A model generated the notes under the pieces. That model was not told where the DNA came from, ran no database searches, and saw only the letters and a program-made list of their open reading frames with translations. Shown here one piece after another: positions 23,523 through 36,430 of a DNA stretch of 64,000 nucleotides. Position 1 is the first letter of the stretch. The number at the start of each line of letters is the position of its first letter. The position numbers and the translations under genes are program-made. Source of the stretch: Trichoplusia ni (taxonomy: Eukaryota > Arthropoda > Insecta > Lepidoptera > Noctuidae); contig NC_039482.1 in NCBI RefSeq assembly GCF_003590095.1, positions 11,611,657 to 11,675,656 on the forward strand. Reading direction: 5' to 3'.

Positions 23523-26500
23523 ATGTTTAAAAAATTAAAAGATAAATTAGCTGAGGAGGTGAAGTCATCACCTCAAAGAATTCAACAATTTGCACAAGCA
23601 GCTCAGGTAAACGAAATTATAAACATTTTGCCTTGTTGTAATAAATTGTTTCGACATACCACCTACCAGTGACCTTATTAGATATCTCATAGTTGAAATT
23701 CTTTAGTGCTATAATTTTTGGAGTATTTATTTATATTCATGTTGCCAGCTACTTTCACATTTGTGTGTTTCAATTAACATTAGTGATGTAATTGCATTGT
23801 GGATATTATGTTAAGTGTTTAGATACTTATAAGTATTATGTGTATATGTAATAGTATATGTTGATACAGGCTGCTGTCACATCTGCCTCCAGTAGCATAT
23901 CTGATATCACAAATAGTGATCTTTTCTCCATTGGTGATAATGGTGAGTCAAGTTAAATTGAGAACACTGTATGACATTTAGACTAAGTAAATATTTATAT
24001 TTTCCTGTTTAATTTCCTTAATTACATTAATTGTAATTGTGACATACTGTTAATTAAACAGCTGTAGGATTTACAAGTGTTACTATTTTAAAGATGTCAA
24101 ACATATAGTACAAGTGTTATTGTTTAATACTAGCATGGAATAAATAGTCATTGATTTAAAATTAAAGTATTGTTTAATTGAAAATCTCTAGGCTATGTAA
24201 TGTATTGCTTTTGATATTAAAATTCAAAGTTTTAATGCCGCTTAATCTGGCTGTCATACACACAAATGCTTGTTATTAATTATAGTTGCTTTAAAAAAAC
24301 AAACTATTCTAACTAATAAATTGTAAATGTTCTAATAAGGATAATTAATAAACTCTTGTAATGTAATTTGTTTTTAGATGGTCAGCAGCCTCGGCCTAAG
24401 GCACAGTCGTCTCTAAATAGTCAACCAAATACATTCCAAGATGTTGCGCTTGTGCAGCCCCTACCATCATCAGAGTCACTGGACTACATGTCTGCACATG
24501 ATATACATGTAAGTTTACTTAATACTGCTAAAACAGAAGAAGGACAGGAATGTTTGACATGTTTTATTGTACCTAGTTGATTTTAAATATTCTCTTAGTA
24601 ACAAGAATGTGTTTACCATATACTTGTCACAGGGTACATCATATTATCTAGTAAATAGGGCAGATAGGCTGTTACTTTATGCAGGAACATAAAGCATAAA
24701 ATATATACAGCTAAACTGGATTAGTAGCCTGTAATAAGCATTTCTTCTTCAGACCACAACTTTGCTTGAAAAAGAATAGGAAAAAAAAATAGCCCTTGGT
24801 TGAATGAATGTTGGGTTATCAGTCCACAGATATCCTTATCAAAATATTAACAATCTCTTCATTATGCCAAGAAACTTTTTAGAGTACTATATTTAAAAGG
24901 GTTTTTAACTACTAAGCACTTGATGTCTACCTCAAAAAAATCCACAATGTGCGAAAGTAGAGAAGGAGATATATTTCAGTAATTAATTTCAATTATTTTG
25001 CAGGACAATCAGAGACAAAGAAGACTCTCAAACAGCTCATTTGCAAGTGATGTATCTTTCCGCTTGCCAAGTTATGAAACTCCTTCTATGTATCATTTAC
25101 AGGTAATTTATCATTGAATATTATAAAGTTCTGGAATAAAACACAAGCCATTTTTCTCATGTAACTCTTAAAATAAAATTATTGTTTCAGTCTGATATGG
25201 AAGTTTCAGCGAGTGAAGCGGAGGAGCGTGGTTTCTCTAGTGGTGCTGTCAGTCTCGACCGAGTGACGAAAGAGCAGCTGTATGCTGCATATCGACGAAC
25301 CCAAGAACGATACACAAAATATAGAACACAGTATGGAGATTTAGCCCGGCACTACAAACTTTTGGAGAGAGAAAATGCTAAAGCTAGAGTCAGTATTTAT
25401 ATACCTAATGTTTGTTTAATGTTTCTTCTTACATGGATATTAAATTTAATTTTCTTTGTTTTATAGAGTGTCCTAGTTGAAACCCCAAGATAAAGCTTTA
25501 AGAAGAATATCAGAGCTCCGTGAACAATGTGCACTAGAACAAAGTGCAAAGGTAATTTTATTTTATTGATTCATATCTAAACATTATATCAATATTTTAA
25601 TTCACCTTTTTTATTTTATTTATATTATGTGTAAGTAATAAATAATTTTCTTTATAGGCACATTTAGAAAAAGCCCTTCGTATTGAACTTGAAGAAAAAG
25701 GGATGAAAATAGAGGCACTCAATACAAAGGTGCAACTTTTACAAAGCAATACCGAGATTGTTAATACTACTGATAAGAATGAGAACAAAACGAAATCAAC
25801 TGATGGTGATGGAGATGTCCAATTAATAAACCTTTCAACTGAACCTGAAGTGAAGTCATCAAATGAAGAGTCTACGGCAAGTGAGATTATCGCATTAAAC
25901 AATAAGATTGAGAAAATGGAGCACCTACTAAATAAGTACAAAGAATCGCTCAAAGTAAGCAAAGAAAAAAATTCCCAAATTAATACTGAGTTACAAATAC
26001 TGTCAAATGAGCTTGAGAATAAAAACAGAGAAATTGACCAATACAAACTTGCCTCCGACCAATTAAAAGCAGCGAAAGAAAATATCCAAGAACTTAACAA
26101 TTTAAATGAAGAATTGCAAAATAAAATAAATGTTTATGAGTTTAGTAAAACGAGAGAATTATCGACCCTTGAAGTCGATTTCCAGAAAGCTCAGGAAGAA
26201 ATTGCTGAGTTACGCGGCAAAATTGAAGTGTTCGGCAAAAGAGAAGAAGAATATGCCATTTCCTTAGCAGAAAATAAGTTAAGTATACACAAAGAGTTAG
26301 AAAGTAAAGAAACAGAAATAAAATCCCTTAAAGATCACTTGGAGTCTAGCAAGAAAGAAATACAGTCTCTAAATATAGTTGTAAATGATTATAAAAATAG
26401 TGTAACATCATTGGAAGCTGAGAAATCCAAACTAATGCATGAAAGCTCTGAACTAGCCTCCATTAAGGCTAAGACAACCGACCTAGAATCACAAATCGAA

Positions 26501-29220
26501 GAGTTGTCAAAAAATGCCAAAACTTCGAACAGATGAAAACTAAAGCAGATGAAGGATATAAATGTCTTCAGCTGCAAATGAAACAAGAAACTGCAGAAAA
26601 ATTAGCAATGATAGATAGAAATACGTATTTAGAAAATAGAATATCACAGTTGAGTGAAGAGAACGCCAAAAAAAGTGCTCAGATTGGGAATTTGGAAAGT
26701 GAACTACAGAAAAAAGAAAACATTCTAAAGGATCACACAGAACAAGATTCAAAGAATGATGAACTTCTTGATGAATTAAACATTTGAAAGATAAATATGC
26801 TAAATTGGAATCAGAAATTCAGGAAGAACGAGATGAACTAATAAAATTACAGTCTGAAATTGAGAAATTGTTATCAAACCATGAATTACTTCAAACCCAA
26901 AACATCGAATTTCGTAAACTGGTTTCTGACTTGAAATCAGAAAATGTAATCATGCAAGAAAAACTAATCAGGGATAATAAATTAAGAACAAATTGTTTGA
27001 GACTTTCAAATGAAATTAGAGAAATGAAAAAACTCATAAACTTAATATCTAGTGAAACAAAGTCGTTACAAGCCATTAACAACGAAGCTTTCTTTTCTCT
27101 TACAAAAGAAATTAATTATGCTTTACACAATAACTCACACAGTGAAGCAAATTTGAATGCGACTAAACTGAGTGAACTCAAATTGGAAATTAAGAAATTA
27201 GAAAAGGAAATTAAGAGTCATGTAGAAATAAATGACCAACTAGAAAAGAAATTGATACATTACAAAATGACAAGGATAATCTAGAATCTACCATTAGCAG
27301 GAATGATATAGATATTCAAACAGTAAATTTAGAACTTACTCGGACTATCGATCTTTATGAGACGTCGGCTAAAGAATTAAATGTTGTTAAAGAAGAAAAC
27401 GAGAATTTATTAAATAAAGTAAATGAATTTGAGAATAATTTCCAAAATCTACAAATAGCTCTTGAGTTTGAAAAGTCTCAATATTTGGAATCTAAACAAA
27501 AACTAAATGAACTGCAAAACGAAAAAGACGTGTTGGTCGAAAAATTAAAACATTTGGAATTTGAGAATAACACATCCAACAAAGAATTAGATCAATTTAA
27601 AAGTCAACATGAGAACGCATTAGAGGAGTCCCTGGCTTTGAAAAATGAAAATATTAGTCTCAAATCACAAATAATTGAACTCAACAATCAAATTGATTGC
27701 ATTAATAAACTGCAAGAGGATAATAAAAATTTGACTCTCGAAAATATATCTTTAAAGACTCAAGCTGAAACTACAGCCAATAGTTACAAAAACTTAGAAA
27801 CAGAAATCAATGATGTTCGAAAATCACACGCTGAAATTGTAACTGAAAAAGATCGATTAAATAAGACAATCGAAGAATTAGAAAGTAGTTTATGTAAAGA
27901 TACAACAAACAGAGACAGTCAAACTGACAAAATTGAAGATACGATGCCAAGCAATATGAATAATGAGGAGGTTAAAAAGGTCGCCGTACTAGAGTTACAA
28001 GAGACTCCTCAACGCACAAACAACAATGAACTATCTGACAAATATCAGGCATTAAAATCTGAATATGATCAATTGAAGGAAGAAAACAGGCGGTTTAAGT
28101 CAGATATAGAAGGCCTACAAACATATCTGACTAAAATATCCAAAGAAAACAGTGTTCTTAATGATAAGCTTAGAGAACTAATAGCTACTAGTGAGCATTC
28201 TACTGAGAGCAATGACATTTCCAATGATATAGTTGAGTTTAAAAATGAAATTCAAGCAGGTAAAGACAGAATTGATGATCTTTTAAGAGAAAATATGTTA
28301 CTTGTTGAAGAGAATTTGGAACTTAAAGATCAATTACAATCCCAAAATACACCTAGCTCTGAAGTGAGGCCTTCACATGACAATGATAAAGAGTATAATA
28401 TTGTCATGGAAAAGTACAACAATTTGTTGCATGTCAACAGTACATTGGAAAAACGATTGTATGATTTAGAACAAATGAACAAGTCCGTAAATGGAAATAT
28501 GATGCATATACAAGAGAAGAATGAGAAATTGAGATTGTCTAATGAAAAACTAGAGAGAAGACTTGACGAATCTCTTGTGAGTCTAAGACATTTGCATTCT
28601 TTACAAGAAAATACAGAGTTAGAATATTTACGAAACATACTCTATGAGTACCTCACAGGAACAGGCACACATTCCGTAACATTAGCTAAGGTTTTATCAG
28701 CTATAGTCAAGTTTGACGACATGCAAACCAAACTGGTTTTGCAAAAGGAAAAAGAAAGGCAAGGATTTGTAAGTATTGTTTTTTATTGTTTTACCTTAGA
28801 GGTAAGAGAATAGTCCTAGGTATAATAGAATAGTTTTGATGGAATGTTGGACAAGAAACAATGCACTTGCACGGATCGCCGAGTGGTTGAGGTCACCACG
28901 CGAAACCCACAGAATGCGACGTCTCGCGGGTTCGATCTCTGCGTAGGACAAGCATTTGTGTGATCCATGAATGCTTGTTCGGAGTCTGGGTGTTGATGTG
29001 CACATCATTTGCATGTTTATGAAATCCCTGCTACACAAGGATTAAATTCCTTACAGCAGGAGTCGTTTTTTTATAAAATAATAATATATCTTATTTATCC
29101 CAGACTTCAAATTCACATATTGAACATGGTTTATTACTCCTGGAAAGTAGTTTTTGCTTCTTAGTTCATAATCAATCATGTTTTCTTTTTCAGTTACGTC
29201 AGCTGGGCATTATAAAATAG
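23523..29220 (+). CDS. Golgin245: Golgin-245/GOLGA4 homologue, trans-Golgi GRIP-domain tether (frame broken by four indels)
   Basis: Eight coding exons: 23523-23606, 23870-23942, 24378-24508, 25004-25102, 25191-25388, 25467-25551, 25658-28768 and 29194-29220, all with GT/AG borders. The repaired length is about 1269 residues. Residues 1-28 start MFKKLKDKLAEE, the short N-terminal motif of golgin-245 and golgin-97 used in vesicle capture. Residues 30-190 are Ser-rich, then an exon 6 segment (QDKALRRISELRE) matches vertebrate GOLGA4. Residues about 224-1200 are continuous heptad coiled coil. The GRIP domain (about 1208-1256) has the Arl1-binding Tyr in LEYLRN (about 1214). Four single-base indels break the frame: an extra C at 25483-25486 and one missing base each near 26519-26522, 26778-26785 and 27244-27247. 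Homology resumes in the next frame each time and the exons look otherwise intact, so sequencing error is more likely than a pseudogene. A polyadenylation signal AATAAA is at 29337-29342. Confidence 0.93.
28869..29072 (+). mobile_element. tRNA-derived SINE in the last golgin intron
   Basis: Pol III A box in 'gccgagtggttgaggtcacc' (28878-28897) and B box GGTTCGATCTC (28929-28939) are correctly spaced. They are followed by the body 'acaagcatttgtgtgatcca' and a tail 'attaaattccttacagcagg' ending in a T-run. It has the best-preserved promoter boxes of the family in this window. It lies in the sense direction inside the intron between exons 7 and 8 (28769-29193). It is not a functional tRNA gene: the cloverleaf arms do not pair. 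Confidence 0.8.
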
Positions 29221-29336
29221 AATGGAAATATGCTTTATTCACTTTAAAATTTATAAGTGGTTTCTTCATAATAATTATTGTAAATGTAAATTTTATGGCA
29301 GTACATAGTTTTCTTATTTGTAAATTATTGTTATTT

Positions 29337-29342
29337 AATAAA
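29337..29342 (+). terminator. Polyadenylation signal AATAAA of the golgin gene
   Basis: The canonical hexamer lies about 117 bp after the golgin stop codon in AT-rich 3' UTR, followed by T-rich and TG-rich sequence. It would give a short 3' UTR and end transcription before the convergent C9orf85 homologue. Confidence 0.55.
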
Positions 29343-29486
29343 TTATGATATATATATTTAACACAATTTGTTTTTGTTAGCCAAGACTAAATTTTGCTGC
29401 AAACAAAATTTTATTCCTTGGATTGAATTTTAAATTGACAATTAATAATTTGATGTATTAAAACAAAAAGAGTTTGACACCAAATA

Positions 29487-29645
29487 TTGAGGTTACCACA
29501 TAATCGAGTGAACGCGGCGAGACGCGGGTTCGATCCCCATGTAAGACAAACATTTGTGTTCACAAATACTTGTCCATGGTCTGGGTCTTTGTATATGAGT
29601 GTGACTTATGCTTGGATTAAATTCCTCAATGTGGGAGTCGTTTTA
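29487..29645 (+). mobile_element. Degenerate tRNA-derived SINE between convergent genes
   Basis: 'cgcgggttcgatccccatgt' gives a clean B box (GGTTCGATCC, 29527-29536). The body 'gacaaacatttgtgttcaca' and tail 'attaaattcctcaatgtggg' follow in the same order as in the SINE 400 bp upstream. The A box is degraded. It occupies part of the 3' spacer between the golgin and C9orf85 homologues. Confidence 0.7.
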
Positions 29646-29761
29646 ATTAGACTATGAAATTTAAGTCATAATCAGAATCAGAAAAAACAATCCATTTAGT
29701 TTCTTAATAATATAATATTTACACTTAGCATCAGATAATATACAAGCACTATATACAACTT

Positions 29762-30680
29762 CTAGTTATCACTCCCTGAATTTTCTTCATCTGAAAAATC
29801 ATTGAAGTCATCATCAAGGCTAAGGCTATCAACATTTGCCAGCATTTCTTCTATCTGTGCTTTCAATTCAGGATTTAACTTCTGTTGATCACCCTCAAGC
29901 TTATTAAGAGACCTGAAATAAAAAAATATATATTACAATTTGAAGTACTTGCTAAGCCCACAACTATTTTTCTTTAGTAAGGACACTCCCGTTTTGAACA
30001 CAAAAATAAATTAAATTATATTTTCTTATAAAATGGTGCAAAACTCGCAGATAACTCTTTAAACCTAATTTTAAAACTATACTATATTTGGTTTTTGTTG
30101 ATTTGATGAAGAATATTACCTTAGTATAGTCCGCCGTTTTCTTTCAGGTAACTCTTTTAACATAGCTTTTATATCAGTATTTTGACCATCATCTGCAGGT
30201 TGTATGTCTATCTCCTAAAAAAAGTTACATTAAATTAAAGAAAGGCATTAATAATCAGGATATCAACTTTAAGGAAACCTTTGAAAAGTTTGAAATAAAA
30301 CACAGGACCTCGGCAGGAAGAAAAGGTCATATTATAATAGTAAATAGGCTCCATAATTTTTTACTTACATCTATTGGTTTGCAACACTTCGCACATGTTT
30401 TTTTGTCTAAAGCGCATTTAGTGCACAATAGGTGATATGCGTATTTTACTGTTTTCTGTTCACAGCCAACACATTTACGAGGTGCAGTTAACGTCTTATA
30501 TTTTTTGAACTTTATCTTCCATTCAATAATATCTTTACAACGTTTACAAACGCCTGTCACCTCCAAGGAGTTCAAAAATTTCGTTTGGTGACTCGTATCG
30601 TGTAAATCGTTTTTGAAAGCTGTTTTATTTTGGTGCTTCTGTGGTCTTCTTCTTACGTTACCCCCTTTTGATGTACTCAT
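29762..30680 (-). CDS. C9orf85: C9orf85 homologue (DUF2039 family)
   Basis: Three coding exons on the minus strand: 30369-30680, 30120-30214 and 29762-29912, with clean borders (GAT|gtaagt, tttttttag|GAG, CTAAG|gtaata, tatttcag|GTC). They join to 185 residues ending in TAG, close to the length of vertebrate C9orf85. The N-terminus carries the family motif RPQKHQN and a basic stretch. Four CxxC pairs (Cys45/48, 70/73, 86/89, 96/99) suggest zinc-ribbon-type metal binding. The C-terminal third is acidic and Ser-rich (DSLSLDDDFNDFSDEENSG). The biochemical role of this conserved eukaryotic family is not established. The gene is convergent with the golgin. Without splicing, exon 1 reads on into intron and adds a false C-terminus. 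Confidence 0.93.
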
Positions 30681-31013
30681 CCTAGCAGTATGTTACAAGG
30701 CTCTTTAAGCTCGTACAATTTACAAAATATTTTTGGTACTAGAGGTTATGTTGTATTGTCTTCCTCCAGCTTCACACAAATTGCCATCCACATTTCCAGT
30801 ATTTGACTTGACAGATTTGACTATTTGCGTCAATATTGACGTATGTTTGACACTTTTAACCAATGACATTAAAATATATGGACTGGGATACCTACTGAAC
30901 TAGCATGCATAATAATTTGCCGCAAATAATAATAATTACAGTCGTGTCAGTTATCAAAAATTTTAAACCATCATCATGGAGAGCTTTGAATCAAAATTGT
31001 GGCCAATGTCAAT
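30681..31013. other. 5' flank of the C9orf85 homologue
   Basis: About 330 bp that should contain its promoter and 5' UTR. There is no CpG cluster and no clear core element, and no other gene is seen. Confidence 0.4.
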
Positions 31014-31240
31014 TCATCATCATCAGCCCATATTCGTCCACTTCTGGACATGGGCCTCCCCTATTGCACGCCATCATCGACATCTATCTGGCAGGCTGCT
31101 TGCATCCAGCTCCTGCTAGCCATCTTGCACAGATCATCATCATGCGCAGGTGAGCAGGTCAGTTTAGCTTGCTAATCCAGTGGGCTGTCGGTTGTCGGTT
31201 ACCTTGGCGGGATCACTCGGTGATTCTTAACTGATATTCT
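31014..31240 (+). mobile_element. Lepidopteran 'cagcccatattcgtccac' dispersed repeat
   Basis: It has the recognisable order 'tcatcatcatcagcccatat', 'ctggacatgggcctccccta', 'tgcacgccatcatcgacatc' and 'gcttgcatccagctcctgct'. I know this from many lepidopteran genomes as an abundant interspersed element. No intact ORF is present. It is a longer copy than the one at 15361-15430 and lies about 300 bp left of the start of 13 kb copy 2. Confidence 0.8.
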
Positions 31241-31883
31241 TTCTCTATTCTAATTTTTTTTCTTTCTAGTCCAATTTGATTTAATTTTACGGAAAGCACG
31301 CGAATTCCGTAGGTATCGTACCTATAATGTAGGCTCATTCCCATAGATTTAGAATTACATTGTGATTCTTTATCTAGGCATTTTTTTTTTCATTTCTTTA
31401 TCATTCCATTATTGCAACGACATTATACTAGTTTGATGCTAGTAGAGTACATAAAGTCTTTGCATTATTGTCACTATTGTCAGTGTCACTCAATTCGCAT
31501 GACAGCTAGTCAAATCAAATCATGTCTGACATTTCAAAGGAATTATTATTATTCAAAACTGGCGTGCACATACACCACACGGGATACTCAACGAAGTATT
31601 AATTTATGACCAGCCGTATGCATTAATGTATTCGTACAAACATATTTACCTCACGTGGGGGTCTACCACAATATTTACAGAAAGATTTTTTAAAACGACT
31701 CCCTCACTAAGGTTTTTACTCCTTGTATCGCTTGCCATTGCACAAACATTCAAGTCACAAGCATGAAGACACCCAGACTCAGATGCAACATTCTTGGATC
31801 ACACAAATCACGTTGTGTCATTCGCGCCCAATGGTTTCAATCGTTCTGTCCTCCACTCAGCTGCCCATGCAATCGGAATTTCA

Positions 31884-31955
31884 TTCGTGGAAGCGAGACG
31901 GCACTATACACCATTCACTTGTTATAGAGCGACATCTTGCTTGCACAATTGCAGC
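31884..31955. repeat. Short imperfect palindrome (copy b, second block)
   Basis: Identical to 6639-6710. Confidence 0.5.
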
Positions 31956-33328
31956 TGTCTTCGTTTAAGAAGTAGTGGTTGGCCACCTTTTTTTGTTAAG
32001 ACATGGTTATTCTCATGGTAATCCTCACCATCTCTCGGTGGAGGAAATCGGTAGTGTCAGACTCTTACTGACTAAACCTGAACCGCCGTGCTACGTCATC
32101 CGCGTCTTTGTGTCGGTGTATGGCAATGCGTTGCAATCCTTCATACACAGTAGTAGGGCCCTGCTTTGAATCAACTAATTATTAGTAACAATTTGCGTAA
32201 TGGGGTAAATACGCGAGTGTCGCGTGACAGCCCTCGGTTTGTGCTCCCAGAGGATCGCAAGACTTGTTAACTCATGTTGTGTAATGGATTAGTATCGATG
32301 AGGTCAAAGTTTTTGTGAATTTGAACCTTACGGGTCAAATGAATGCTGGAAAAGTTTTGCAAGTTGCATTTGTGTGTGATTCGATAATTTGGGTTGTTTC
32401 AAATTTGTGCTGTATTTACATTTACATTAAGTTACCTGCACACGAGAAAATAATACCCCCCGAAAGTGAAATAAACTAAATTGGAATTGCTCAATCCGTT
32501 TGGGAGCTATGTTGCCTTAGATATTGACAGACAAATGGTCAAATTTTTAACACCCCTCCTTTGTGTCGGGGGCTAAAAGAAAAAGTTTTCGTTTATAGCA
32601 TTAAGTAGTTCATCAATTGGGATGTTTATAGACTATGAAGCATCACGCCTTAGCTTAATAGGAGCTGGAAGACGTGAACAAGTGCAAATGACCGTCTGAA
32701 TGATGAAATACAAATTAAAGTTCTCAAGCAAGTAAAATATAACACATTTATTATCACAATTACATGATTCACTGTACACTATACAGTAAGCATACAAACA
32801 ATTAATAATAATGATTTATGTTGTTAATTCTGGAACGTTTTGCAAGTAGTGAACGCTACATTATCGCATAGTTACGATGCTTCATTATTAAATCATCTTC
32901 GTGTTAGCAGTTGGCATAATATTTTGTAGGATAGCCAAATAGGAGAGTTCGTAGTGATTGCATACAACAGTAATACATCAACAATATAAAATCGGGATAC
33001 TTGAATGAATTACGTTTAAAAAAGGCTTTTGTCAAATTATTTTATGAAGATTTAGACCTTGAACAAGTATGTATCTAATATTTAGCCATAATTTTTGAAA
33101 AAATACTTCCTGAAAAGAGGATTAGCTTTAGCAATACTTCTTTCGTTAGGATCGAAGTAGTCGTCAATGTTGAATCAAATAAGCCTGAACTCTGTAATTG
33201 TGTCATTCTATCGCAGAACGTCTATGGTTTTTAGCTCTAGCAACAGATCAGAGCCATATCATGATAATATTGGTTTATCACGTATTAAAGTACATTACAA
33301 AGAATTTGCTTTGCTTAATCGGAATTGA

Positions 33329-33449
33329 CTGTACCTATAGCGGAGAGTGTAGGTTCGATCGACGTGTAAGACAAGCTTTTTCATGATCAACGAATGCTTG
33401 TTCTATGTAAGATGTGTTCTATGTGTGTTTGTGAATGTGACTGTGACAC
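33329..33449 (+). mobile_element. Degenerate SINE fragment (second block)
   Basis: Duplicate of the fragment at 8085-8205, with the B-box-like 'aggttcgatcgacgtgtaag'. Confidence 0.55.
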
Positions 33450-36049
33450 TAATCACAACTGTAATGGAAATATTTAGCATGATACATCAATCTTTGCACC
33501 AAATCATGCATATATCCTAAGATATGCGTAAAAGAAAAAACACACGTTACAAGTAGCTAGTAAGTACTCTAAGACGCCTTGTACGTTTACTAGCCCAGTC
33601 TATAGTAATTCACTTGAGCGGAAAACAAAAGGAACAATATTTTCCAGTATGACTGTGTTTGCTATGAACTGGGTTAATAAAAACAAAACTGAGCTTGCAA
33701 CGTACCGGCTATACATTGAAATACTTTATGCGAAGACAGTGCACGGCGAAGAAAAAATAAGACAAGAACTAGTTTGTTGCGGAATTGTAACGGTGTACTT
33801 TAATGTTGGGTTTAATTGGATTTTTGGTTTAAGTGTTAGCAATAAGGTGCAAAATCCTGTGCAGGTTTATAATGGAAATGACAGTCTAGGTGGTGTATTA
33901 AAGAATGAAAGAACGCCGTTTCATTGTTTGTTTAAAATAAATAAAATCCTAGTTATAAAAGGCTTTACTAATATTTACATTTTTAAAACTATATCAATAT
34001 AAAAAGAAAATATACATTATTTACAAAGCGTCAATTAGTTAAGTTTAATGTAAAAAGAATTAAAATAGTTACAACATTTGCAATGAAAAAAACAAAGTAC
34101 AATACATATTTAAAACTAGCTTTCACTTAACGATTAAGACGATAGAAAATATGTACATAGAGATATATATGTAAGTTACTTGCTATAATAACTAACGTAT
34201 TTTCAATCGCCATAACTTTTTAAATCAGTTATAATTTGCATTTAAATTGTTAGTTAAAATACACAAAACTTATCTCATAAACGAATGAATGACAGATAGT
34301 TGAAAATGTTTGTATAATGTTCGTTGAAATTTATTTATAAACAGGGCTGCACTTTCATGAAAGTGAAATTGCCTGCCAGGATGACAGTGACCTTAATAGT
34401 GGTATCCTTTAAAGGGGTCAGGTGCGTATTATTCAGTGGCGGCGCGCATGGAGCGATACCTTATAGTACGCCTATATCAATGTGTGTATAGATAGAGTCG
34501 CTGCCGTTGGATTCTGTTATGGTGAAAATGGACGGGTGAATTTGATTTGTATATTGTAGTAAGGGTGTTTACTAATATTGCGGGATGATTGTAGCTGCGT
34601 TGAGGACTGTTAACTACTGATTTATGTGTTGTGAATGAAGACTTATAAAATAAAATAGTTTGTGATGCGGTCTACAAACGATACCGAATCTATTTTTTTT
34701 AAGTGTTTGTCTTTGTTTGTCTGTAAGCTTCACGCCTCTTTTGGTGTTGTTCATGTCAATCGGTTCATCAATAAAAAATATGCCAATTTAGAGATTCATG
34801 TGGAAAATATAACAAAAATATACTACCCAAAGGTTTTACAAACGGACAAACGGACAAAGTCGCTGGCACAGCTGGTCTTAAACATAACATGTAGTAGTAA
34901 ACCGAAGAACAACTTGAATATAAGTACTTATAAACGGATTACTAAAACTAGATCTTAAACAAATTCTACGCAAATAACATAAAAGACAACACACAGCCTT
35001 TATACTACAAGCAAAGCACAGAAACGCTAGAAAACAGGTAATTACCGTCTCACGAAAATATTTACTGAGCTCCTCTGCAGTTAGAAGCACAACTCGCAAG
35101 ATTGCAAACGTAGAGAACAAAGCAACACTATGCGGAACCCTACAAGTCCAATAGCGAGCCTACATGAACAAAGAGTTCGTTGTAAAGTGCAATATTTGGA
35201 CACGGATCTCTGAATAACGGACGCGCCGGAATATTAACGTAGTCCGATTGTTTTGTCATGTTATGAATACATTGCGGGTTTACATCTATTGTTGTAGCTT
35301 ATGCGTGGAGTGACAGTCACATGGATTGCGATTGTTTTTGTTCTAGTTTTGTGAAAATTAAGTTTTTTTTACATACTGTATTTTACTGAAAAAATCTGTG
35401 CTAACCACCGTCCTGGGAATATTTTCTGAGGTGTTTTTTATTGTAACATGCAATGCTACACCATTTATGTGTGCTTTCTTATTGTATTATTCAAAATTTT
35501 GTCTTACTCGCCATTTCTCCCCCGCCTTACAGGTGAGGGAGTAGGAATGATTGAAAATCAGCTCTGTTTCCTTCTTCGCTGTACCCATGTAATAATATCT
35601 TCCAACTGTAAGTAGACCATAGAGGATCTAGGTGTTTGGTGAATATAATTTATTAAAATTAATAAAAATCGGTTTAAGCTACTGTTTCGGCAGTCAAAAC
35701 TTAGGTGGGTAAGTATTGCGAGTCGGACTCATTTGACCGAATTTATTTTTAAATGCCAAGTCAGTTACGATATCAAAATCTATGATACATTATTCTTCTT
35801 CCTTAAACTGTGATAATTAACATGTATTCTCATAAAAGCCTTATTAAGTCGATTTATTCAACCTGTCTTTTTTCACTTAAAAATCTTTTAAGCTCGGTGT
35901 AGTGTAAACTGGGACCCCTTTTAATCGTGCAAGCCCGGCTTGAGTCTAACGCTCCGTTTACACTGAAAAACTTTATAGCATATGCACGCACGTACTCTAA
36001 AAAAAGGAAATAATCTAAGAAATTTGTGTATATATGTAAGTCCCTTCTA

Positions 36050-36430
36050 TGTATGAACAAAGGTCCAGTACTTGGTACTTGGTACTTGGTGATGGGCTCC
36101 TTTTTCCGCACGTAGGCTCTAAGTCGGCCCATTGTGCGTCAGGTGTCTTTGGGAGGCTGTCAGTCCAGCCATCCCAACTCCCTCCAGAAGCGCAGAAGTC
36201 TCCTGGGACGTTCGCAGGCTTCTGTGACGGAGCTCGGTGAACCGAGGATCCCTGCCCGGCATTCCACGACCCCCGTGCACTCCAGGAGCACGTGTGCCGC
36301 TGATTCTTCATGTTGAAGACAGCCTCTACATAGTGGACTATCTGTAACATTGATGGTGAAAAGGTGTTTATTGAGTGGAATGTGCCCGGTCAGCGAGCCC
36401 ACCACTGGACAAAGGTCCAGTATTAGACAT
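36050..36430 (-). mobile_element. LINE ORF2 C-terminal remnant (second block)
   Basis: Identical to 10810-11190; the minus ORF 36160-36405 carries the same C-x2-C-x8-H-x4-C cluster. Confidence 0.75.

Noticed and set aside
25597..28638. Minus-strand ORFs of up to 167 codons opposite the golgin
   Set aside because: Ser/Phe/Leu-rich antisense shadows of a Glu/Lys-rich coiled coil.
25703..28813. Four or five separate coiled-coil genes
   Set aside because: They are consecutive pieces of one golgin exon interrupted by single-base indels; the heptad sequence continues across each break and only the last piece has the GRIP domain.
28869..29645. tRNA genes
   Set aside because: Only the Pol III boxes are tRNA-like. 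The arms do not fold and the SINE body and tail follow, so they are SINEs.
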